From Methanoregula sp. (GTDB taxonomy: Archaea > Halobacteriota > Methanomicrobia > Methanomicrobiales > Methanospirillaceae), in assembly GCA_022710665.1 (NCBI GenBank), contig JAKLGN010000040.1, positions 1 to 9,621 of the forward strand: 9,621 nucleotides of DNA. Direction: 5' to 3'. Every line of letters starts with the position of its first letter. The first letter of the stretch is position 1. Below are positions 1 through 6,475 of the stretch, one piece after another. A program made the position numbers and the translations under genes. The notes under the pieces are model-generated. The model saw nothing but the letters and a program-made list of their open reading frames with translations, did not search any database and was not told the DNA's origin.

Positions 1-638
1 GGAAACAGCACCACCCGCTCAAATGCCCGAAGAACGGGGCACTGCACCCGCAGTATATTATCAGGACATTAAGCGATCTCGTGAAAGACAAGGCAGTGAT
101 CGTTTCCGAGGTCGGGCAGAACCAGATGTGGACAGCGCAGCACTTCTGTTTCCACAACCCGCGGACCTGGATCACCTCCGGTGGTCTGGGCACAATGGGA
201 TACGGGCTCCCGGCCGCAATGGGAGCACATTTTGCCCGCCCAAATGTGCCGGTTTTCGACATCGCCGGCGACGGCAGTATCCAGATGAATATCCAGGAGT
301 TCGGTACCATTGCATCCAACCGGATCCCGGTCAAGGTTCTCATCCTGAACAACATGTATCTCGGCATGGTGCGACAATGGCAGGAACTCTTCTATGACCA
401 TCGGTATTCGTTCACCGAGCTCCCGCCGGTTGATTTTGTGAAGATTGCCAACGCCTATGGTATCGAGGGTATGCGGGTTGAGTCGCCGGAAGAGGTGCTC
501 CCGGCACTGCAGGCATCCCTTGACTGTGACGGGCCGTTTGTGATGGACTTCCGCATCGAGCGCGAGGAGAACGTCTTTCCCATGGTCCCGGCCGGTGCAG
601 CTATCAACGAGATGATAGGAGGCCATCCCCCATCATGA
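1..638 (+). CDS. ilvB: Acetolactate synthase large (catalytic) subunit, 3' part only
   Basis: Acetolactate synthase (AHAS) condenses two pyruvates, or pyruvate with 2-oxobutyrate, using thiamine diphosphate in the cytoplasm; this starts branched-chain amino acid synthesis. The reading frame is open from base 3, and the window holds the last 211 residues, the ThDP-binding domain. The Mg/ThDP motif is clear: GDG at 267-275 and the paired Asn at 348-353, with 26 residues from the Asp to the first Asn. The AHAS-specific block GMVRQWQELFYDHRYS follows directly, which separates it from other ThDP enzymes such as pyruvate oxidase or glyoxylate carboligase. The preceding ITSGGLGTMGYGLPAA block is also typical. 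The N-terminal two thirds lie outside the window; the GTG at 81 is internal. The stop codon overlaps the ilvN start (ATGA), so the two subunits are probably translated in a coupled way. No truncation or frameshift is seen in this part. Confidence 0.97.
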   Translation, partial: KQHHPLKCPKNGALHPQYIIRTLSDLVKDKAVIVSEVGQNQMWTAQHFCFHNPRTWITSGGLGTMGYGLPAAMGAHFARPNVPVFDIAGDGSIQMNIQEFGTIASNRIPVKVLILNNMYLGMVRQWQELFYDHRYSFTELPPVDFVKIANAYGIEGMRVESPEEVLPALQASLDCDGPFVMDFRIEREENVFPMVPAGAAINEMIGGHPPS

Positions 639-1138
639 AGCCGCACACGTTATCCATTCTTGTCGAGAATAAGGCCGGAGTGCTCTCACGGGTAACCGGT
701 CTTTTCTCCCGCCGTGGTTTCAATATCGAGAGCCTGGCAGTCGGCCCCTGCGAGGAGCCGGACATGAGCAGGATAACCATCGTTGTTATCGGTGACGATG
801 GAAAGATCGAGCAGGTAATGAAGCAGCTCAACAAGCTCATCGATGTGATCAAGGTCTCTGACCTGACGGACAGTGAGCGGGTGGAGCGGGAACTTGCCCT
901 TATCAAGGTGACGGCCGAACTGGGGACATCCCGGGCAGAGATCATGCAGATTGCGTCCATCTTCCGGGCATCCATTGTGGATGTTGGCGCAAAGACCCTG
1001 ATCCTTCAGGTAATCGGGGATAAAGACAAGATCGATGCACTGGAAAAACTATTACGCCAGTACGGGATCAAGGAGTTTGTCCGGACGGGTACGGTGGGAA
1101 TCCTGCGGGGATCGAAAACGGTAACGAGCGGGAAGTAA
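635..1138 (+). CDS. ilvN: Acetolactate synthase small (regulatory) subunit
   Basis: This is the regulatory partner of IlvB; it binds and activates the catalytic subunit and in most organisms confers feedback inhibition by valine. At 167 residues it has the usual length of the long (IlvH-like) form. Residues 4-75 form an ACT domain (HTLSILVENKAGVLSRVTGLFSRR begins it in two recognisable blocks), and residues about 80-160 form the C-terminal small-subunit domain. The glycine at 15 (NKAGVL) and the asparagine at 30 (RGFNIESL) match residues known in E. coli IlvH to be needed for valine binding, so feedback inhibition is likely; that is inference. The ATG at 635 overlaps the ilvB stop by 4 bases and follows TAGGAGG at 616-622. 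ilvC, often next in methanogen ilv operons, does not follow: an oligo-T run and a repeat come next. Confidence 0.97.
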   Translation: MKPHTLSILVENKAGVLSRVTGLFSRRGFNIESLAVGPCEEPDMSRITIVVIGDDGKIEQVMKQLNKLIDVIKVSDLTDSERVERELALIKVTAELGTSRAEIMQIASIFRASIVDVGAKTLILQVIGDKDKIDALEKLLRQYGIKEFVRTGTVGILRGSKTVTSGK

Positions 1139-1144
1139 TTTTTT
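1139..1144 (+). terminator. Oligo-T terminator after ilvN
   Basis: Six T residues begin directly after the ilvN stop codon. Archaeal RNA polymerase can stop at oligo-T without a hairpin. No gene follows on this strand until 2195, which fits the end of the ilv transcript. Confidence 0.5.
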
Positions 1145-1480
1145 CGGCTCTGTAAAAAACGGGTAGGAGGGGATTGGTTCATACCGGAATGATGAAAATT
1201 GCCGATATGAGGGCTGCCCCCGCCACATGGCATCACGCGGGGCACGGCGGGGCAGTTACCGTGTTTTTTTTCCTATGCTCATGGATTATTGATCTGCCGC
1301 GTGGGGGTTTCGTTGGGGGCGGTATCGTTGATCGCAAATTATCGAGAACGTGAAAAAACAAAAAAAAGTCATCGTTATTTAATCCAAATTTTCACAGGAA
1401 ACTTTCTTTTTCTGCCAATGACCCCCCTTGCACCAGCTCGGGGGGCATCCCTCAGAAAAAAATTGATGCTGAGATGCAAC
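1145..1480 (-). repeat. Dispersed non-coding repeat, copy A (inverted relative to copies B and C)
   Basis: The reverse complement of this stretch aligns by eye with 9150-9495. Anchors in order along copy B are: TTTCCTGTGAAA with a following ATTAAA(C/T)AACG (A near 1375-1402), TTTTTCAC followed by GATCAACG (A near 1327-1358), TGAGCATA with A8CAC (A 1261-1281), a 22-base identical block (A 1236-1257, B 9383-9404), CATTTTCATC-TTCC (A about 1180-1200), and CCCGTTT...GAGCCG at the end (A about 1145-1163). Order and spacing are largely kept. A few short open frames cross it (for example 1289-1513 on the plus strand), but none has a protein-like composition or a ribosome binding site. The left boundary near 1480 is uncertain. 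Confidence 0.8.
1422..1445. other. GC-rich hairpin inside repeat copy A
   Basis: CCCCCC (1422-1427) and GGGGGG (1440-1445) can pair around a 12-base loop. It sits in the part of the repeat where copies B and C also have a hairpin, but with a different stem sequence. Confidence 0.5.
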
Positions 1481-1599
1481 GGTACCTACCAAAAATTATT
1501 TGAGAAGACCTGATCGGGTCGGGACAAAAAGGGAACCAGCCCCTGCGCGGCCTTTCAAAGTTTCTGTTCTGTGACCGGGTTCCTGATCAACGAAGGATT
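1481..1599. other. Gap without recognised features between repeat A and the minus-strand gene
   Basis: No gene, RNA or clear repeat is seen. This is the 3' flank of the minus-strand gene ending at 1600. Confidence 0.4.
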
Positions 1600-1902
1600 T
1601 TACATCTTCGACTGGTCACGGGGCTGTGCTGTTCCTTTCAGTTTTGGACCCCGGGCGCCTAAGCCGAGCATGGGATCCCGTTTTTTCTGCTTGGGTTTTT
1701 CCAATGGTTTTTCCTCCTCTTTTGCGAGGAAACAGGCAACCGGTTCCCGGCCACCGGCACAGGTCCGGTCGTTGAACTCACTGCACTCTTCACAGGATGG
1801 TATCTGGGTAGGCAGGAGCGAGGGAAAGTGGTTCTTCCAGAGGGCAGCATCGATCTTTCCTGTTTCGAGAAATCGCTGGATATGCCGTGCAGTATATTTC
1901 AT
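1600..1902 (-). CDS. Hypothetical small protein with a four-cysteine cluster
   Basis: The product is 100 residues and is not recognised as a named family. Residues 1-30 look like a compact helical segment (KYTARHIQRFLETGKIDAAL). Residues 37-57 hold four cysteines spaced C-x2-C-x7-C-x8-C (Cys 37, 40, 48, 57), an arrangement that could bind zinc or an iron-sulfur cluster. The tail from about 61 to 100 is rich in Lys, Glu and Pro and looks disordered. There is no signal peptide or membrane segment, so it is probably cytoplasmic. The ATG at 1902 is the first in frame; the ribosome binding site is weak. Coding is supported by the coherent amino-acid composition and Cys pattern, while the opposite-strand frame 1571-1933 reads as a shadow. 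It stands alone, divergent from livK. A role in metal or nucleic-acid binding would be a guess. Confidence 0.7.
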   Translation of the reverse strand: MKYTARHIQRFLETGKIDAALWKNHFPSLLPTQIPSCEECSEFNDRTCAGGREPVACFLAKEEEKPLEKPKQKKRDPMLGLGARGPKLKGTAQPRDQSKM

Positions 1903-1991
1903 TACCGGTATTGTGAGCTGTAACGGGATTTAGGAATTGCGGGCGCAATAACCGGGATCCAGATTGTTCGTATCCAAAAATCATGAGGCTT

Positions 1992-2010
1992 CCCGCAGTA
2001 TTTATTTGCC
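1992..2010 (-). promoter_or_regulatory. Possible TATA box for the minus-strand Cys-cluster gene
   Basis: On the minus strand the AT-rich stretch CAAATAAATACTG lies about 95 bases before the ATG at 1902. Transcription would begin about 25 bases on, leaving a leader of roughly 70 bases. This is a weak match in a short AT-rich patch. Confidence 0.3.
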
Positions 2011-2123
2011 GGTAAAAAAAGGGACCCGCCATGGTAGATTGCTTTTCCCTCACAGCCCTGGAAACCGAATGTCATGGTACCGGCCCAGAATATACAATGA
2101 AATGAACCGTTGCAAGACCAAAC

Positions 2124-2141
2124 CGATATTTTTTTATAAAC
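2124..2141 (+). promoter_or_regulatory. livK promoter (TATA box and upstream element)
   Basis: TTTATAAA at 2133-2140, preceded by CCGATATT, is a strong archaeal TATA box. Start of transcription is expected about 25 bases downstream, near 2162, giving a leader of about 33 bases before the livK ATG. The palindromic motif at 2166-2182 would then lie just inside the transcript, a position where a bound protein could block transcription. Confidence 0.65.
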
Positions 2142-2165
2142 CTACCCTCTCATGATTAACGTGCC

Positions 2166-2182
2166 ATGCTATATCTTAGCAT
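2166..2182. promoter_or_regulatory. Palindromic operator candidate in the livK leader
   Basis: ATGCTA and TAGCAT form a perfect 6-base inverted repeat around TATCT. A near copy (15 of 17 bases) occurs at 7355-7371 before the symporter operon. The size and symmetry fit a site for a dimeric helix-turn-helix regulator, but no regulator gene is in the window. Confidence 0.5.
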
Positions 2183-2194
2183 AAGAGTGGTCCT

Positions 2195-3532
2195 ATGAAA
2201 AAGCATGTTCTTACCATTGCGGTTCTTATCATAACAGCCGTACTGTTAGCCGGTTGTACCCAGACGCAGCCGGCAACCCAGCAACCTTCCGGCACAGGAT
2301 CAACAAGTGTCATCAAGGTTGGTGTTATCGCATCGCTCACCGGCCCTGCAAGTAATGTCGGAACCAATATGTGGCAGTCCGCACAGGTAGCTGCTGACAA
2401 GATCAATGCTGAAGGTGGTGTCACATTAAAAGACGGATCCAAAGTCCAGCTCAAGCTTATCGTAGGTGACGACGAATCGACAGCAACGGGAGGTCAGAAG
2501 GCCGCGACCAAGCTCATCACTGATGACAAAGTTGACATTCTTGTTGGCGGTTATTCGAGCGCGGTCACTTCGGCATACGAGCAGACCATTGCCGAGTACA
2601 AGATCCCGTTCATCGTGACCGGCGCATCAAGCCCGATCATCACCCACAGGCCGGATGTCGACACCAGCTACATCTTCCATCACTGCCCGACTACTGATAC
2701 CTACGGGGAATATACCACCCTGTTCATTGACCAGGTGGTCAGGCCTGCGGTAAATAAAAAGCTCAACGCATCAGCAGACCGTCCATTCCGTCTTGCCCTG
2801 CTTTACCAGGATACCGCGTTCGGCAAAGGTATCCAGACCGCGGTGAATAATACGATTACGAAGAACAAGCTCAACATCCAGCTGGTCTCCCAGCAGAGCT
2901 TCAGGATGGGCGACAGCGACTTCCGGACCCAGCTGACTGCCATAAAAGCCGCAAACCCGGATGCGGTTTACAACGGTGCTTTCCCGAATGAAGGCGCACC
3001 AATCATCACGCAGGCCCGGAGGGATATCGGTCTCAACACGATCTTCCTCAATGCGGAGAACAATGACAATGCCCAGTTCTACAAAGACCTGGGGCAGTAT
3101 GGTGAAGGTGCCATCATTGAGAGCCGGTACTCACCCTATACTGCTCCCGCAGGAGAGGTCAGTGAGGCCCAGGAAGGATTCAAGCAGAGTTACTTTGCCC
3201 GGTTCGGGACTTACCCTGACATGATGGGTGCTTCCACCTATGAGGGAGTATACATTGCAGCAAAAGCTATCGGGAACGCGGGGACCACAGACAAAACCGC
3301 GGTTCGCCAGGCGCTTGTCGACCTGAAGATGCCCCAGGTTATTGAGGCAATGAAAGACAAGACCATCTCGTTCTCGCCGGAATTTAGGGAGTCAACATTT
3401 GATCTCTGGATGGAACAGTTGTCATACAACGCAACTATCGGCGAAACCCGGCCGGTAATTGTCTGGCCAGACAACCTGAAGACCACGGACTTTGTCCTGC
3501 CCCCATGGTACGTTGCGGGCAGCAGTCCGTAA
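2195..3532 (+). CDS. livK: ABC transporter solute-binding lipoprotein, branched-chain amino acid type
   Basis: This is the extracellular solute receptor of an ABC importer; it captures ligand at the outer face of the membrane and delivers it to LivH/LivM. Residues 1-21 are a lipoprotein signal with lipobox LLAGC, Cys 21 being the predicted anchor. A Thr/Gln/Ser/Pro-rich linker (about 22-37) follows, then the type I periplasmic-binding fold from IKVGVIASLTGPASNVG (about 40) to the C-terminus. At 445 residues it is longer than E. coli LivK (about 370), partly from the lipoprotein leader and linker and a C-terminal extension ending in PPWYVAGSSP. The ATG at 2195 gives a perfect leader peptide; the ribosome binding site is weak. 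LivK-type proteins also bind amides, urea or aromatic acids, so branched-chain amino acids are the likely but unproven ligand. The ilvBN neighbours support that reading only indirectly. Confidence 0.93.
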   Translation: MKKHVLTIAVLIITAVLLAGCTQTQPATQQPSGTGSTSVIKVGVIASLTGPASNVGTNMWQSAQVAADKINAEGGVTLKDGSKVQLKLIVGDDESTATGGQKAATKLITDDKVDILVGGYSSAVTSAYEQTIAEYKIPFIVTGASSPIITHRPDVDTSYIFHHCPTTDTYGEYTTLFIDQVVRPAVNKKLNASADRPFRLALLYQDTAFGKGIQTAVNNTITKNKLNIQLVSQQSFRMGDSDFRTQLTAIKAANPDAVYNGAFPNEGAPIITQARRDIGLNTIFLNAENNDNAQFYKDLGQYGEGAIIESRYSPYTAPAGEVSEAQEGFKQSYFARFGTYPDMMGASTYEGVYIAAKAIGNAGTTDKTAVRQALVDLKMPQVIEAMKDKTISFSPEFRESTFDLWMEQLSYNATIGETRPVIVWPDNLKTTDFVLPPWYVAGSSP

Positions 3533-3547
3533 ACAAAAATCCAACTC

Positions 3548-3553
3548 TTTTTT
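3548..3553 (+). terminator. Oligo-T run between livK and livH, possible partial terminator
   Basis: A T6 run followed by ATTT lies 15 bases after the livK stop in the 70-base gap before livH. Leaky termination here would give more binding protein than permease, a common need of such importers. Inference from position only. Confidence 0.35.
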
Positions 3554-3602
3554 ATTTCAGGCAGACTGATAGTGCATATATCCGGCCAGGTGAAAAAGGA
3601 CC

Positions 3603-4481
3603 ATGGACAATATTGGCGTATTGCTGCAGATAATTTTCTGGGGTCTCTATGCCGGCTGCATATATATCCTGCTCGCTACCGGGCTGAACCTGATCTTTGG
3701 CGTGATGAAAGTTGTGAACTTCGCGCATGGCGAATTCCTGATGATCGGAGCTTACATCACGTTTACCATCTTCATCCTTACCGGTTTCAATCCCTATCTT
3801 ATCCTCGTTTTATCCATGCTCGCTCTCATTGGAATCGGAGCGGTTATCGAACGGCTCTGTTTCCGCCCGATCCTTGGTACCGGTAAACTCAACGAGATCT
3901 TCCTTTCGATTGGGCTCATATATATCATCCAGAACGGGGCTGCAATGATCTGGGGCGATGCATGGCAGAGCGTTAAAAGTCCCTATGCCGGAATTACGGT
4001 CCAGATCGGATCGCTTGACGTACCGTTCGATTATATTCTCATCATGGTCTTCACGGCAGCAATCCTCTGTGGCCTGTACCTTTTCTTAAAAAAGACGACC
4101 ATCGGCATGCAGATGAGGGCGTCGAGCCAGAACCGGAAAGGGGCGATGCTCGTTGGTATCGATGTCGAGCGGATTGATATTATCAGTTTCGGCCTTGGCT
4201 GCGCACTTGCCGCTGCTGCAGGGACGCTCTGGGTGGTGAGCGGACAGGTCTTCAATCCCTATATGGGTTCAATCCCCGCGGTCAAGGCTTTTGCAATAAT
4301 CATCCTCGGGGGGCTCGGCAGCATCCCCGGTGCGATCATCGGAGGGCTGTTGATGGGGCTGGCAGAAAATGGTGCAGCGTATTTCCTTGGGGGTATCTGG
4401 AAGGACGCTATCTCATTTGTCATCCTTATCATTGTGCTTGTCGTAAAGCCGACAGGCTTATTCGGGGAGAAAGGAGAGTGA
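3603..4481 (+). CDS. livH: Branched-chain amino acid ABC transporter permease LivH
   Basis: This is one of two membrane subunits forming the translocation path of the importer. At 292 residues it matches the family length. The conserved opening GLNLIFGVMKVVNFAHGEF (28-45) is a LivH hallmark. About eight hydrophobic segments are visible, including 8-30, 48-60, 65-82, 141-162, 194-212 and 229-253. The cytoplasmic coupling loop (EAA-like, about 168-190, containing MRASSQNRKGAMLVGID) would contact the ATPases, and AFAIIILGGLGSIPGAIIGG (229-248) is the second conserved block. The ATG at 3603 is preceded by AGGTGA at 3588-3593, 9 bases away, which supports this start. livM begins 6 bases after the stop, so the pair is one transcript. 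Its ATPase partners are encoded on the other strand. Confidence 0.95.
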   Translation: MDNIGVLLQIIFWGLYAGCIYILLATGLNLIFGVMKVVNFAHGEFLMIGAYITFTIFILTGFNPYLILVLSMLALIGIGAVIERLCFRPILGTGKLNEIFLSIGLIYIIQNGAAMIWGDAWQSVKSPYAGITVQIGSLDVPFDYILIMVFTAAILCGLYLFLKKTTIGMQMRASSQNRKGAMLVGIDVERIDIISFGLGCALAAAAGTLWVVSGQVFNPYMGSIPAVKAFAIIILGGLGSIPGAIIGGLLMGLAENGAAYFLGGIWKDAISFVILIIVLVVKPTGLFGEKGE

Positions 4482-4487
4482 GAGGCT

Positions 4488-5477
4488 TTGCATGTTGATC
4501 GGGATCATCTGGTAAAATACGGGAATTTTGCAGTGCTGGCGGCTGCGTTTGTTATCCCGGTTCTCACTGACAGCATGTTCATCATTAACCTCATGGTACT
4601 GATGCTGATTTTTATTATTTTTGCCTCGGCATGGAACCTCCTCGCTTTCTCAGGGCAAGGGTCGCTTGGTCATGCTGCATTCTTCGGTATAGGAGCATAT
4701 GGATCAACCCTTATTGCAGCAAAGAGCAGCATCTCCCCGCTGGTAACCATCTTCCTTGGTGCCGCTGTTGCGGCACTTATCGGAATCCTTATCGGCCTTA
4801 CCTGCGTCAGGCTCAAGGAATGGTTCCTTGCAATGGTCACCTTTGGTTTTGCCATCATTGTCCAGACACTGACAGTCAGCGTGCTCGCACCTGTAACCGG
4901 AGGATGGGATGGGATTGCATCAGCACGGCTCATCAGTCCCACAATCCCGTCATACCAGCTGATCGAATATTATGCTGTACTTGCTATCACCATTGGTTCC
5001 ATCGTCGCATTGTGGTATATCATGAAATCAAAAGTCGGCCTTGCTTTTCTGGCAATCCGTGAAAACGAACTCGAGGCACGGGCCGCAGGAATTGATCCGG
5101 TCCGTTACCGGCTCCTTGCATTCGCCATATCTGCCTATATTGCCGGTGTTGCCGGTGCCCTGCAGATCCACCATATCGGGTACCTCACCCCCGAGATTTA
5201 TGGGGTCGAAAATTCATTCTGGCCGATTACCTATGTCATTCTCGGGGGACTGGGTACCCTTGCCGGCCCGGTTGTCGGAACGGTCGTGCTCACTATCATA
5301 TGGGAAGGGCTGAAAGCGACCGGAATGACGTTCGGCAGGTACGTTATCATCGGGGTTATCCTTATCCTTGCGATCATATTTCTCCCCAAAGGACTTGTCA
5401 GCCTGCCGGAACAGGTGCAGGAGTGGAGGAAAAGGTTCCGGAAGAAAGAGCCCCTGCAGGAACCGGCGGTGAAATAG
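4488..5477 (+). CDS. livM: Branched-chain amino acid ABC transporter permease LivM
   Basis: The second membrane subunit of the importer, 329 residues. Residues 50-71 hold the LivM hallmark NLLAFSGQGSLGHAAFFGIG with following AY; the cytoplasmic coupling loop is about 186-207 (FLAIRENELEARAAGIDPVR), and TYVILGGLGTLAGPVVGT (248-265) is the second conserved block. About nine membrane segments are visible, the first at 13-29. The tail (about 310-329) is charged. The start is TTG at 4488, chosen because it lies 6 bases after AGGAGAGTGA (4472-4481), an excellent Shine-Dalgarno that spans the livH stop. The next in-frame ATG is Met 30, which would remove the first membrane helix. An out-of-frame ATG at 4492 opens only seven codons. 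A TTG start may limit translation relative to livH. Confidence 0.94.
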   Translation: MHVDRDHLVKYGNFAVLAAAFVIPVLTDSMFIINLMVLMLIFIIFASAWNLLAFSGQGSLGHAAFFGIGAYGSTLIAAKSSISPLVTIFLGAAVAALIGILIGLTCVRLKEWFLAMVTFGFAIIVQTLTVSVLAPVTGGWDGIASARLISPTIPSYQLIEYYAVLAITIGSIVALWYIMKSKVGLAFLAIRENELEARAAGIDPVRYRLLAFAISAYIAGVAGALQIHHIGYLTPEIYGVENSFWPITYVILGGLGTLAGPVVGTVVLTIIWEGLKATGMTFGRYVIIGVILILAIIFLPKGLVSLPEQVQEWRKRFRKKEPLQEPAVK

Positions 5478-5489
5478 CGACTTTCAGTT

Positions 5490-5700
5490 CCTTTGGAGAG
5501 CATCGGGAAGAAGCTTTCGGAGGCTTTCGCCCGGGCCTCTGCCCCCGCTACATTGGCAGCCCGGCATTGCGATAATCACTCAAGAAGGTTCTTAGGGTTT
5601 CCCTTGAGAAAAGATGCCCATCAAAACACAATCCTGCCCCGCCCTGCTTGGGGCAGGGAAGGCGCCGGGGAATCAAGGAATAAAAAAGGTTTCTGGGCAC
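5490..5700 (+). repeat. Dispersed non-coding repeat, partial copy C
   Basis: This stretch matches the left part of copy B in the same orientation. Identical blocks are GGCTTTCGC (5522-5530; B 9071-9079), TGGCAGCCC (5554-5562; B 9102-9110) and GCATTGCGATAA (5564-5575; B 9113-9124), with only a one-base spacing difference over about 54 bases. A GC-rich hairpin follows at a similar distance in both. The similarity fades after about 5660-5700, and the right half of B (the 22-base GC block) is absent. It fills most of the gap between the convergent livM and livF genes. Confidence 0.75.
5633..5657. other. GC-rich hairpin in repeat copy C
   Basis: CCTGCCCC (5633-5640) pairs perfectly with GGGGCAGG (5650-5657) around a 9-base loop. 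It could also aid termination of livM transcripts, although no T-run follows closely. Confidence 0.6.
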
Positions 5701-5706
5701 GAGCCA

Positions 5707-5713
5707 TTTTTTT
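5707..5713 (+). terminator. Oligo-T terminator for livKHM
   Basis: T7 on the plus strand, downstream of livM and repeat C and before the 3' end of the opposing livF. Confidence 0.45.
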
Positions 5714-5725
5714 AATAAAATGATG

Positions 5726-5731
5726 AAAAAA
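5726..5731 (-). terminator. Oligo-T terminator for livGF
   Basis: A6 on the plus strand gives T6 on the minus strand, about 33 bases after the livF stop. With the plus-strand T-run at 5707-5713 it forms a back-to-back terminator pair between converging operons. Confidence 0.45.
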
Positions 5732-5763
5732 CCGGGTATGAAAATCTCATTTCCTGCATCTGG

Positions 5764-6459
5764 TTAAAACCCGAGATAGGCCTTCTGGATGCGCTTGTCA
5801 TGCAGGAGCTCTTTGGATCGGCCCTCCTGCACGATACGGCCGTTCTCCAGAACATATCCCCTGTTGCACATAACAAGTGCATTGCGGACATTCTGCTCGA
5901 GCAGGAGGATTGTCATTCCCTCCCGGCCCAGCTGTTCCAGAGACCGGAAGACCTGGCCGGTCAGGAGAGGGGAGAGCCCGGTTGACGGTTCATCGAGGAT
6001 GAGGAGGCGGGGTTCCGACATGAGCGCCCGGCCGATGGCGAGCATCTGCTGTTCTCCTCCGGAGAGTGTCCCGGCATGTTGCTGCTCACGCTCCTTAAGG
6101 ATGGGAAAAAGACGGAAGATGCGATCGAGTGACTTTTCCGGGTCGGGATTTCCGGTCCCGCCAAGGAGGAGATTTTCAATGACCGGCATGGCCGGGAAGA
6201 TCTCCCGTTTCTCGGGTACCAGGGCAAGCCCTTTCCGGAAGAGATCATACGGATGACTGCCCAGAATACTCTCGCCATCAAAAAGGATCGAGCCTGTTGC
6301 ATTCCGGTTGAGACCCACGATGGTCTCGACCGTGGTGGTCTTGCCGGCACCGTTCGGACCAATCATGGTCACAAGCTCTCCTTTCCTGACACGGAATGAC
6401 AGGTCCCAGATCACCTGAAGGTTGGAATGAAAGATATTAAGCCCGGAAACGGTAAGCAT
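5764..6459 (-). CDS. livF: Branched-chain amino acid ABC transporter ATPase LivF
   Basis: One of two ATPases that drive the importer from the cytoplasmic side. Starting at the ATG at 6459 it has 231 residues, normal for LivF. Walker A is GPNGAGKTT at 34-42, the signature LSGGE is at 132-136, and Walker B LLILDE is at 152-157, followed by PSTGLSP. The switch position reads LLLLEQNV, with Gln in place of His, as is usual in LivF. The motif PEKREIFPAMPVIENLLLG (about 82-100) is also family-typical. An upstream in-frame start at 6510 would add MTPTLVILTHFDGVDFF and overlap livG; the ATG at 6459 is preferred because GGGGTGG lies 8 bases before it and the N-terminus then matches the family. It follows livG by 16 bases on the same transcript. 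All catalytic motifs are intact. Confidence 0.95.
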   Translation of the reverse strand: MLTVSGLNIFHSNLQVIWDLSFRVRKGELVTMIGPNGAGKTTTVETIVGLNRNATGSILFDGESILGSHPYDLFRKGLALVPEKREIFPAMPVIENLLLGGTGNPDPEKSLDRIFRLFPILKEREQQHAGTLSGGEQQMLAIGRALMSEPRLLILDEPSTGLSPLLTGQVFRSLEQLGREGMTILLLEQNVRNALVMCNRGYVLENGRIVQEGRSKELLHDKRIQKAYLGF

Positions 6460-6475
6460 GAAGAAGTCCACCCCG

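Noticed and set aside
1289..1513. 74-residue plus-strand open frame
   Set aside because: It overlaps repeat copy A, includes homopolymer-coded stretches, and has no Shine-Dalgarno or recognisable protein features.
1139..1599. A degraded ilvC or other ilv pathway gene after ilvN
   Set aside because: No frame shows ketol-acid reductoisomerase motifs, and the sequence is accounted for mainly by the dispersed repeat.
1571..1933. 120-residue plus-strand open frame
   Set aside because: It is the antisense shadow of the Cys-cluster gene, which has the more protein-like composition.
5490..5700. CRISPR array or insertion sequence in the livM-livF gap
   Set aside because: There are no regularly spaced short repeats and no transposase frame; similarity is to the other dispersed repeat copies only.
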